Below are positions 20,757 to 29,717 of a stretch of 64,000 nucleotides of DNA, piece after piece (position 1 is the first letter of the stretch; each line of letters starts with the position of its first letter). Source of the stretch: Zygaena filipendulae (lineage: Eukaryota; Arthropoda; Insecta; Lepidoptera; Zygaenidae). The position numbers and the translations under genes were made by a program. The stretch lies in NCBI GenBank assembly GCA_907165275.2, contig CAJRBF020000002.1, positions 310,001 through 374,000 on the forward strand, read 5' to 3'. The notes under the pieces were generated by a model. That model did not search any database. It had not been told where the DNA came from and worked only from the letters and a program-made list of their open reading frames with translations.

Positions 20757-21784
20757 TCCGCACGGCCCTCAAGGCCTGCAGGCCGTGCCGAATTCGGTGC
20801 AACAAACCGCCGACGCCGCTTACGGGTGATCATCCCCAAGGCCGCCTCGCACACCACGTGAGGCCGTTCAGCTTTACCGGTGTTGACTACTTTGGCCCCC
20901 TGACCGTGACCGTTGGGCGGGGGACCCAAAAAAGATATGTTGCACTGTTCACATGTTTGACGACGCGCGCCGTTCACCTCGAGCTGGCCGCGTCCCTCTC
21001 CACCGACTCTGCAGTGATGGCCCTGCGCCGCATGATTGCGCGGCGGGGCTGTCCCACCGAAATTTGGTCTGACAACGGGACCAACCTCCATGGCGCCGAG
21101 CGCGAGCTCAGGCGGGCCATGGACACAGCAACCGAACATGAAGCAAGCAAGAAGATGATCGCGTGGCGCTTCATCCCTCCTGGGGCCCCGTTCATGGGTG
21201 GGGCCTGGGAGCGCATGGTGCGGTCCGTGAAGACCGCGCTCTCCACGACGCTTCACGAGCGCCAGCCTCACGAAGAGGTGCTCGTGACGCTCCTCGCCGA
21301 AGCCGAGTTCACCGTAAACAGCCGGCCACTGACCCACGTGTCGGTGGACCCGGCAGACGCCGAAGCCATCACGCCGAACCACTTCCTGCTGCTCGGGTCG
21401 GCGCGCCATCCGGTGCCCGGCTCGCTCACCGACCACGACCTGACTGGCCGGAACAGCTGGCGGGCCTCGCAACGCCTTGCCGACCTGTTCTGGGCCAGAT
21501 GGGTCAAGGAGTACCTGCCGGAGCTCCAAAACCGGCGGGAGCCCCACGGACGCGGGCTCCCCATCAAGCTGAACGACGTCGTGCTCATCGCCGACGGCTC
21601 GCTACCACGGAATGCGTGGCCGCGCGGCGTCGTTATCGCCGTCTACCCAGGGGCCGACGGTGTCATCAGGGCTGCCGACGTGAACACAAGAGGAGGCGTA
21701 CTGCGACGCCCCACGAAGAAGCTGGTGATCCTGCCGACGGATCCGGTCGCCTTCCCAGCGAGTTTCTGCAGCGCCCTCTACTGA
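20757..21784 (+). pseudogene. BEL/Pao integrase core and C-terminal domain
   Basis: After the Loa-like insert the BEL/Pao frame resumes with a CRPC-type zinc-binding pair and then the catalytic core. The first Asp is in FTGVDYFGPL, the second in EIWSDNGTNLHGAE, and the Glu in GGAWERMVRSVK, so the D,D,E triad is present. The C-terminal part holds VVLIADGSLPRNAWPRG, typical of BEL/Pao, and ends at the TGA at 21,782. This last piece is uninterrupted. It only lacks the rest of the polyprotein, so it is classed as a pseudogene. Confidence 0.85.
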
Positions 21785-21808
21785 ACGCGAGCGCTGCACG
21801 GCGGGAGG

Positions 21809-22289
21809 ATGTGCAGGACGACCGACGTGCCCGAGACAACCGACGTCTTCATAGAATAAGTTAGGTATAAGCAATAATGTATAGTAACATAAGTATAGAA
21901 AGATTGTATAGGTTTAGAGGTGCACCTATAATTTTAAAATAGACTAAAACTTGTATATTGAGCCTTATTGCCAAGCCCATAAAAGCGGCCATCACTTTGG
22001 CAATAAAAGGCGAAGTTTCTAGAAGCTTTTACGGCCACTGTATCGCATGGGCCCACTGAGTATAGCGAGCCAAAACAGTCAGCCAATGGGCGACGAGAAT
22101 AGCCGTGAGCCCCATGTCCTCGACTCGTCTTTTTTGATAGCCATTGACTGTGACCAATGGGTGAGCCTACATTAATTGAGTTTGTGAAAATTAAATGAAC
22201 AGAAACTGCATTTATTACCTGCGAACACTAGCAAAAGGCGCACTAGAATAAAGTTATAAATATTAGACATTAAAATAGGAACCTTACAA
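21809..22289 (+). mobile_element. Probable 3' LTR of the BEL/Pao element
   Basis: A short purine-rich tract (cggcgggagga) just after the integrase stop is followed by TGTGCAGGAC, the expected polypurine tract and LTR start. The sequence turns AT-rich, with aataaaag and aataaag signals near 22,001 and 22,241. The end is put near ...cttaca at about 22,289, before a GC-rich Jockey-like element. There is no second LTR in the window to confirm either end. Confidence 0.5.
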
Positions 22290-25200
22290 GGAGTTGCAAC
22301 CTACTCGCCTCGTCGTGCTCGTGCTCCAACAACAACTCTTCGTGTCTACTCAGCGAGATCGGCCAGGTATACACTTCGTCTACTTCGCCCGATTCGCGCC
22401 TGCCTTCCGTGCGCGGTCCGTGAAGTGCTGCGCGCGATACCAAGGAGCGGTAACTTTGTTTACTAACCCTGGTATCGACGCAGCGGTGCTGTACGGCGCT
22501 GCGTGCGGAAGCAGCGGGGATCATCCTGATCGCGGCCTTCTGTGGTCGTCCGGTCGGACTCGAAGCGGCCTAAGGGGGACGCAAACCAGCGGCCGCTGCG
22601 CACCGCTCCGGGCCAAATGTCCGGTTAGCGGGGCGCTGTTAGGTGCTGGTGTGCGTCTCCCTTACTCGGAGCGCATAGTGAGTGGGTCTCAGTACCCCCC
22701 CTCCCCCTCGTGTTACCCCTGTCGACCATCCCGCACCTAAGCGGATGGCGGGCAGGGCTCCGTCACGCGACCCGCGTTTAACGCGGGAAGCGCCTCGCGC
22801 TCCGCGGCAACCCAGCCCGGGGGCAAGCGGCCGGCAACCCAGTCGACCGCACGCGCCCCCGAACTGGTGTCTGCTCAAGCGGGTGCCACCGCGGCCCCGT
22901 CTTCCGCCCCGCGCGTCGCGGCGGCCAAGGGCACAGGGCACAGTCTGCTCCCGCTCATGACCGTCGCGGCGCGCCCGGAGCGGCCCGCCTTCCCGGGCGC
23001 CGTCTCGCCTGGAACAGCGCCCCCCTCGCCTGGGGACAGCGCGTCGCGACCGGCGAAACTTAGCTCGCCGGCCCCGCGTCCCGCTGCCTCAAAGTCAAGG
23101 GCAGCACCGCCCCACCGCACGCCCGTGCGCACAACCCGCGCGCCCACGGCCGCAATGCTGCCCCCCCCGGACCAACTACCACTCCATCACCCGGAGATGT
23201 CCCCAAACGCCCACCTGGAGGTGGATATGCTCATCACCTCCAGGCTGAAGCAAACGGGGCTCCTCTCCGGGGAGATGATGGAGGTGATGGCGCGCACGCT
23301 TCGCGAGCGCAGGCGCGCCTTGCTCGGCTCCCAGGAGAGCCTGGCCGGCAAGAGCGCAGTGGAGGAGTTCCACGTGCAACTCGCACGTAAGGCCCCTCTG
23401 CACCTACCGGCACTGGAGACCCCCCCTGCGGGGGCCGTACGCAGGCTGCGCGTCCCCGACTCCTCCGACGATGAGGAGCCGGGCAAGCGGGCCTGCCACA
23501 ATCTATCACCCCCAGGGGGTGTTTCGAGCCCCCCACCCCCTAGGCCTCAACGCGAGCCGCGAGCACGCCCGATCGCGGCCGCCAGACCGGAGAGCCCACA
23601 GGAACCTCAGGGTCATGCCTATAGAGGGCTGGTAGTGCTAGTCAAGCGAGGAGTCGTTCACCAACGAATTCCTGCCGTGCAGCTCTCGGCGCTCAGCGCC
23701 CTGGGCTTCGAGCTTTGCATCGCCGGCAACCCTACGCGGCTGTACGCGGTGTACAAGCCGCCGGGCCTAAGATTCCAGCCGGGCGACATGCACGCCCTGC
23801 TGGAATCGAACATCCCCACCGCCGTTGCCGGCGATTTCAATTGCAAGCACACGGCGTGGAACTCGACCCACATCTGCCCGAATGGCAGACGACTCCTCCG
23901 CGACGCCGAGGCCCACGGCTACGAGGTCGAAGGGCCGGAAACTCCTACGCATTATCCGGCCCAGACGTCGTTCCAACCCGACGTCATCGACCTCCTAGCC
24001 CACCGTGGGCTCCTCTGCCGGCCCTCTATAGAGGCCCTGCCCGAGGACATGGGCTCAGACCATGTCCCGGTCCTGGTCGTCCTGGCGAACATGCCACAAA
24101 GAGTCTCGCCACCAGCGCCACGCCGATCGATCAACTGGAGAAGATTTTCCAGCTCGATGGCGACAAGCACCCCCTCGAGGCCCCTTGTCTCTCCGGGGGA
24201 CGTTGAGCTCCTAGCTTTGGACATCACCGCCTGTGTTCAAGGCGCCCTTAACACCTCCTCGCGCACCATGCCGACGGGGGGCAGGTTACCCCCGCTCCCC
24301 GCCGACATTAGGAACCTAATAGGCGAGAAGAGGCGCCTGCGCAGGCGGTGGCAGCAATGTCGCTGCCCACTGATGAAGACGGAGCTCAACGCCCTCACGG
24401 ATAAGATAAAGGACGCCCTGAGGGAGCATGAAGCCGACGCATGGGAGAGGCGCATTGAGGCGGCAAGCGAGGACTGGACCAGTGTCCATCGCCTCTGCCG
24501 CCAACTCTCTGGCGCCCGCCCCCCGATCAGACCGCTCAAAGCGGACGACGGTACGCTGAGGTACCGCGCAGAAGACCGCGCGAAGATCCTCGCCGACCAT
24601 CTCGAACGCCAGTTCCGCCCGAACCCCACCGACGATGTGGAGCACGTCGCAGCAGTGGAAGCCCAGCTTCGGGAGTATTTCGCAGCGCCGGTGGCGCCGG
24701 AGGAGGACCCTATCGTGTTCTCCCCCGGTGAGGTGCAGCGGATGACCCGAAAACTGAAGCCGCGTAAGGCCCCGGGCGCAGACGGTATCACCAATGCAGC
24801 GCTGCGTCACCTGCCGTTTCGCTCCATAGCGGCGGTGACGCGCCTGTATAACGGTATCCTGCGCACGGGGCACTATCCCACTCTGTGGAAATCCGGCAGG
24901 GTCATCATGCTGCCCAAACCGAGGAAGAATGTTGCCCTCCCCGGCAGCTATCGCCCCATCACGCTGCTGCCTACGCTCTCGAAGCTGTTCGAGCGGCTAC
25001 TGCTGCGACGTATGTCTCCACACATTGCTCCCAGGAGGGAGCAATTTGGGTTCCGGGCGGAACACTCCACCACCCTCCAACTGTCAAGGGTGGTACAGCA
25101 TATGACGGTGGCCCTCAACGAGAGGGCAACCACCGTCGCTGTCCTCCTTGACATGGAGAAGGCGTTCGATAGGGTCTGGCATGAGGGTCTTCTGCTGAAG

Positions 25201-25830
25201 CTATCGTCGTCCGCGCTTCCCCGGCGTATAGTCCGGGTGGTGGCGTCCTTCTTATCCGACCGCCGCTTCTGTGTGGCGGTCGAGGACGTCACCTCGACTG
25301 AGCGTCTGATCGGGGCTGGCGTGCCACAGGGCAGCTGCCTCTCCCCGGCCTGTTACTCCCGATACACCGACGACATCCCAGTGGGGGATGGGGTCGAGCT
25401 GGCTCTGTACGCCGATGATGCGGCGTACTATACCTCGAATAAAAACTCCAAGTACGCCGTGCTTCGGGTGCAGCGTACGCTCGACCTCCTCCCGGACTGG
25501 CTCTTCAAGTGGAGATTGTCGGTCAATGTCGGGAAGACACAGGCCATATGCGTCGGCAACATGAAACGCCCGCCGAAACCTCTCCGCCTTTACGGACAGG
25601 ACATCGCATGGTCCCCTCAGGTAAAGTACCTGGGGGTCACGCTGGATCGTCGGCTCACGATGCGCACGCACGTGAGAAACGTCGTCGCGAGCGCTCGCGT
25701 CGCGCGGTATCAGCTGCGCAGCGTGCTCGACTCTCGGCTCCCTCTGAGGGTAAAAGTCGGGGTCTACAAGACCTACGTTAGGCCCCGACTCACCTATGCC
25801 GCTCCGGCATGGTACGCACTGCCATGTGCC
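22290..25830 (+). mobile_element. Jockey-like non-LTR retrotransposon with internal deletion and lost 3' end
   Basis: A GC-rich 5' region (22,290-22,740) leads into a frame that joins ORF1 sequence to a partial endonuclease and RT. The element stops at about 25,830, within the region after the RT, where a different GC-rich sequence begins. No tail or target duplication remains. The left edge at the BEL/Pao LTR is approximate. Confidence 0.65.
22867..25830 (+). pseudogene. Jockey-like fused ORF1-ORF2 reading frame
   Basis: One open frame of about 1,000 codons (open from 22,741; the listed start is a GTG, the first ATG at about 22,957) runs through two genes. Residues 1 to about 235 are Pro/Arg/Ser-rich ORF1 sequence with a helical stretch (HLEVDMLITSRLKQTG). 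The frame then passes directly into endonuclease without its first motifs. Present are VLVKRGVVHQR, VYKPPG, GDFNCKHTAW near residue 320 and a late S-D-H (GSDHVPVLV). The RT has GKAPGADGIT-type KAPGADGITNAAL, SYRPITLLPTLSKLFER, LLDMEKAFDRVWHEG, GVPQGSCLSP and YADDAAYYTS near 847. ORF1's zinc knuckles and the ORF2 start were lost by an in-frame deletion. The last 17 or so codons are read-through past the break at 25,830. Confidence 0.78.
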
Positions 25831-26962
25831 ATTTTGGTGACGTGCGCAACCAACTCGCGGCGGTGGTCACCGTTTTGGTGACACGCGCCACCAGGTTGTC
25901 AACTTCGGTTGCCCGTGTTGACGACATCGTCCGCTTCGGCCGCCGAGGTTGACAACATTGTCAACGTCCGCCTCAGCCGACGCCGGCGGCCTGGGGCTTC
26001 GCCTACCTGCGGGCATCACCGGCTTGCGGCACTCGAGGTGCCTGTCGCCGGGGCATGAGCCTTTGCTCGCTGGATCGCTCTGCGCGCCGCGTGCCGGGGC
26101 TTGAGCCTTGGCGCTGGACCGCTGCGCCTGCTGCTGGTCTGCAGTGTGGGGCTTCGCCTCCCTGCCGCTTCGTCCTGCAACAAAAAGTGAGGTGAATTAT
26201 CCGAACCTGTGATAGTGATATAATAATCAGCGACAAAGTGCTGTGATTGACTGTTGTCTTAATAGATTAAGTGTGAAAAAAGACATATTGTGCAGTTTTA
26301 GTGTATAAGTTGTGACCTGCGCCGCGGTGACCCCCGCCGCCGGACACGTGGCAAGCTCCCGCTGTGGTGGCTTGTGCCGCTGAGGCGCTTGTTGCGGAGG
26401 CGCCCGCCGCGGTGACTTGCGCCGCTGAGGCGTCCGCCGCTACGGCATCCGCCGTGGTGACTGGTGCTGCTGAGGCGTCCGCCGCTGCGGCTTAGGCGCC
26501 CGCCGCGGTGACTTGCGCCGCTGAGGCGTCCGCTGCGGAGGCTTTCGCCGCTGAGGCTCTTGCCGCTGGGGCTTGCGCCGCCGCACCGCCTGAAACATAA
26601 AAGGACAATATTAATTAAAATAGATTAGAATAAGTGTATATAATAAGTGTAGGTAATTTGTGTATATATATTTGAGCCGGGACATTCAGACTGAGCGCGA
26701 AGTCCGGACTGACTTTAGGACTCTAGGTTGACCCTAGATAAATACTGACTAATAATTGACTTGTTTATTGACAATTTGACCTTTTATTCTATTTTATTTT
26801 ATATTTTAAATTCTATTTACAACTTTTACAAATTTACTTTATTGAATTATAGACGTGCTCCTAAAACATGTTCGGGATAAGAAGCCCTGTACGAAAAAGC
26901 GATGACACTGACTCCCGTAAAAAGTCTCCCATCCTTGACAGAACCGTCACGGTTTCCCAGGC
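23951..26962 (+). repeat. Giant inverted repeat, left arm
   Basis: The 3,012-bp arm is the reverse complement of 29,718-32,708. It starts inside the Jockey-like endonuclease, crosses the junction with the GC-rich region at 25,830 and ends inside the ORF1 that begins at 26,868. The only length difference from the other arm is 21 bp near 26,896-26,920. I noticed three substitutions in the parts I compared. Confidence 0.9.
25831..26600 (+). repeat. GC-rich region with degenerate 'gccgctgaggcg' minisatellite
   Basis: The first part has short inverted motifs around ggtgacacgcgccacc. From about 26,320 to 26,590 a degenerate repeat of roughly 30 bp (gccgctgaggcgtccgccgc and gcggtgacttgc) recurs many times. 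Between them (about 26,190-26,310) is AT-rich sequence. The region lies just upstream of an R1-like ORF1, so it is probably that element's 5' UTR or promoter. No coding frame is credible here. Confidence 0.6.
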
Positions 26963-28340
26963 ACCCAGTGTTGGAAACACTAGGATGTGCGAGGGAAGCG
27001 CGAGACCTAAAACTCCCGTTTCGGAAGTGACGTCCAAAGCCGCATTGGCGGCTCTTCTAGGGACTAAACCAAAGGCAGCCCCAGTAGCTCAAAAAGACAG
27101 GCCGAAGAGACAATCAGTCAAATCGGCACAAACGTCCCCTAAAGTCAGCATACAGGTGGACAGGGTAGCGGAGGCTCGAGGCTGCCTAGTGAGGGCAAAG
27201 ACCCTGTTGACAGAGTCCCGCAACTTAAAAACGGAGCTCAAAGTGGGTATCACACGGGCCATAGAACGACTTTACGAGTTAGTAAAGGAGGCAGAGGCAG
27301 ATAGGAAAATGGATAAAGGTGAGAAAAGGCGGGAAACTAAGGAGACGGGCACGGAGATGGTCGAAACGATCAGTGTAGAGTCGCGGGAATCAGAACCAAG
27401 GGACACGGGAATAAATAGGATAATATTAGAAAAATTAGATGAACAAACTACATTATTAAGGGAAAATAGGGACAGGATGGAAGAGATGAAAGGGATGATT
27501 GTGAAGCAGAAGGAGGTAGTTGGGAAAGTGACGTATGCGGGTGTGGTGGCGGCCCGGCCTGGCAAGCAATTGCCAGAACGGGGCGCCCTGCACTCGATCG
27601 TCGTCACCTCAAAGGACGAGATGGAGACGGGAGAAGAGGTTCTGGGTAGGGTTAGAAAAGCGGTTAATGCAACGGAGGGGTGGGTACAGGTTGAGCGGGT
27701 AAGAAAGGCAAAGGATAGGAAAATTATTATGACTTGTAGGACAGAGGAAGAGAAGAAGAAGGTGAAAGAGAAGTTAGAAAAGGCTAAGGATAGCCTCACC
27801 GTTGAGGACGTCAAGAACAAGGACCCTCTTCTGGTTCTTGTGAGCGTCATGGCATACCATAGTGATGAGGATATCATGCGCGCTCTCAGGAATCAGAACA
27901 GGGATGTCTTTGGCGACCTCAGCGATGAGGAAAACAGGATGACCATCAGATATAGGAAGAAGGCAAGGAACCCGTACGTTAACCACATAGTTCTCAGCAC
28001 CTCTCCGATAGTATGGAGAAGAGCCGTTGAGATGGGGGAACTGTGTGTCGACCTCCAGCGTGTTAGGGTGGCGGACCAGTCCCCGCTGGTTCAGTGCTCC
28101 CGCTGTCTTGGCTATGGGCATGGTAGGCGATTCTGCACGGAGTCAGCCGACGTCTGTAGTCACTGCGGCGGGCCGCACATGAAGGCTTACTGCGCGGACT
28201 GGCTCGCCGGGGAGCAGCCGTCGTGTAGGAATTGTGCGAAGGCTAAGTTGTCTAGCAAAGAGCACAATGCTTTTAGCGACGACTGCCCAATTAGAAAAAA
28301 GTGGGACGCTATAGCGCGGGCATCAGTTGCGTACGGTTAG
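26868..28340 (+). CDS. R1-like ORF1 (gag-like protein with CCHC zinc knuckles)
   Basis: The 490-residue frame is intact from the ATG at 26,868 (MFGIRSPVRK...) to the TAG at 28,338. The N-terminal third is basic and Ser/Thr-rich. A helical, charged middle (about 90-230) contains a coiled-coil-like run around ILEKLDEQTTLLRENRDRME. A conserved globular part follows (RGALHSIVVTSKDEMETGEE), and three zinc knuckles begin near residue 409: CSRCLGYGHGRRFC, CSHCGGPHMKAYC and C-R-N-C...H...C. The 497-codon frame at 49,746 is closely related along its whole length. The expected role is to bind and package element RNA. The ORF is open although its ORF2 is missing. Confidence 0.85.
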   Translation: MFGIRSPVRKSDDTDSRKKSPILDRTVTVSQAPSVGNTRMCEGSARPKTPVSEVTSKAALAALLGTKPKAAPVAQKDRPKRQSVKSAQTSPKVSIQVDRVAEARGCLVRAKTLLTESRNLKTELKVGITRAIERLYELVKEAEADRKMDKGEKRRETKETGTEMVETISVESRESEPRDTGINRIILEKLDEQTTLLRENRDRMEEMKGMIVKQKEVVGKVTYAGVVAARPGKQLPERGALHSIVVTSKDEMETGEEVLGRVRKAVNATEGWVQVERVRKAKDRKIIMTCRTEEEKKKVKEKLEKAKDSLTVEDVKNKDPLLVLVSVMAYHSDEDIMRALRNQNRDVFGDLSDEENRMTIRYRKKARNPYVNHIVLSTSPIVWRRAVEMGELCVDLQRVRVADQSPLVQCSRCLGYGHGRRFCTESADVCSHCGGPHMKAYCADWLAGEQPSCRNCAKAKLSSKEHNAFSDDCPIRKKWDAIARASVAYG

Positions 28341-28796
28341 CATAGGCAAAAATAACGCTGCACCAAATATCTAGATCCCAAAGTAAGGGAAACCTTCCTT
28401 CGCGCTCTTTCTGAGTGGCCAGTTCTCTGTAAATAAGTTTTGAGTAGAATATAAGACCGTTAAAGATCCGCGGGGGAAAATATCCCGAACTTTACCTAAG
28501 GGAATTAGTGTGTAGGTATCCCATATTGTGAAAAATTGTAATAGTGTTGTAATAATAAGGTATAGTGTATAAATTATGATGCAACATATATTTTGTATAT
28601 ATAGACTGCATCATAAGAGTAAGATTAGTTAAGCAAAATAGGATAAGCCACTAATGTAGCAAGTAAGCTCATCAGGTACTAACACTACTCTGTAAAAATA
28701 AGACACAGTAAGTGTAAATTAAAATTGATAGATGGTGTAATGTATACATAAATTAGATAATAGTGTTAAGTAATATGATAATGTCTACCTGTAATA
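28341..28796 (+). other. AT-rich non-coding sequence after the R1-like ORF1
   Basis: No reading frame or RNA gene is recognisable. A short inverted pair flanks the TA-rich stretch (gatgcaacatata...tatatagactgcatc) at about 28,578-28,612. It is best seen as the 3' UTR of the ORF1-only element. Confidence 0.5.
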
Positions 28797-29255
28797 AAGT
28801 TGGTGGCACGCGCCGTCGACGGCGGAGGCCTCCGCGGCGTCGGCGGCTGGCGGCGCGTGTCACCAACATGGTGGTTGGGTCGCTGCGGCGCGTGCCGTCG
28901 GCGGCGAATGTCGCCGCGGCGTTTGCCGCTGGTGGCGCTTGCCGTCAGGACTTGATTTAGTACGCAACTGTTTAGAATCTAATTGTTTGGTAATGTACTT
29001 ACGTGCTTGGTGGGAATCCTGTTGCTGGTCATCGGCTGGGCGACTCTGGCTGTCGTCTCGGCGGCAGCCGGTCCACGCACTGTCCGCGGCTGGTGGCTGA
29101 ATCTGAAATAGAAAATGCTTTGGTGGCACGCGCCGTCGACGGCGGGAGCCTCCGCGGCGTCGGCGACTGGCGGCGCGTGTCACCAACATGGTGTTGGGTC
29201 GCTGCGGCGCGTGCTGTCGGCGGCGTATGTCGCCGCGGCGTGTGCCGCTTGCCGT
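28797..29255. repeat. Two GC-rich units of about 140 bp with hairpin-forming ends
   Basis: Unit 1 (about 28,799-28,945) and unit 2 (about 29,121-29,255) are near copies. Each begins ggtggcacgcgcc and has ggcgcgtgtcacc about 55 bp later, so each can fold back on itself. Between them are about 175 bp of unrelated sequence. The motif ggtgacacgcgccacc near 25,890 is related. They could be termini of a short non-autonomous element; no target duplication was found. Confidence 0.5.
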
Positions 29256-29717
29256 TGTAACTTACCCCCCCTCGCGCGACTTCCTCCGATCTACTTCTTA
29301 CTACGATAATCTCTAATTTGGCCTGATTGTCTAGTGGTTAGGACTCTAAATTCGTTGTGTGCAGTAACCTATGATCCTTTTAGGTTGAGATTGAACTATC
29401 GTCTTAGTATTTGCATCATAGTTTTTGCTTGGTTAAGTTTATAGCTAAGATTCTAAAGTTAATACATGAACGATCTCTAATTTATGCTTAGCGTATACAC
29501 GGACGGTTTTAGATTAGTACACGGACGAATCCCTATTTTTATTGCTTTCGTGCGACCTCTTTCCTAACTTTAGGTGGATGATCTATTTTTAATCTATTTA
29601 TGTGGATGATCTAGTTTTGTTAGTTTGTTTGTGACGACCTGCCTCCCTAACATTATATCGATGCCCTATTTTATTAGTTTGTTTTCCGGCCTAATTCATT
29701 AGTTTGTATTGACTGAC
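29256..29717 (-). mobile_element. Fragment of the 2.7-kb Gypsy LTR
   Basis: The fragment starts TGTAACTTACC and matches 2,710 onward and 58,295 onward for about 460 bp, then stops at the edge of the right inverted-repeat arm with 'gac' shared at the junction. It represents the 3' end of the LTR in minus orientation. It lacks the 170-bp gag piece found in the copy at 58,295. Confidence 0.85.

Larger units (their letters stand above)
1255..22289 (+). mobile_element. BEL/Pao LTR retrotransposon, 5'-truncated, carrying nested insertions
   Basis: Three separated coding pieces (about 1,255-1,900, 5,454-5,665 and 20,757-21,784) together match one BEL/Pao pol from the end of the RNase H region to the integrase C-terminus. 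Each interruption is bounded by a short direct repeat, and removing one repeat plus the insert leaves the pol frame continuous at both places. The 5' LTR, gag, protease and most of the RT are missing. A candidate 3' LTR follows the integrase. Including everything nested inside it, the element accounts for the first 22 kb. Confidence 0.85.
26601..28800 (+). mobile_element. R1-like element with ORF1 only
   Basis: An AT-rich leader (26,601-26,867), a full ORF1 (26,868-28,340) and about 450 bp of AT-rich non-coding sequence are present, with no ORF2. In the relative at 49,767-53,195, ORF2 starts two bases after the ORF1 stop, so its absence here is real. Either the copy is internally deleted or it belongs to an ORF1-only lineage. 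The 3' edge is set by the GC-rich repeat at 28,797. Confidence 0.6.

Noticed and set aside
24237..24873. Antisense ORFs of 185 codons across the Jockey-like frame, mirrored at 31,786-32,422
   Set aside because: They are shadows of the GC-rich RT frame on the other strand. They occur in both inverted-repeat arms only because the arms are copies.
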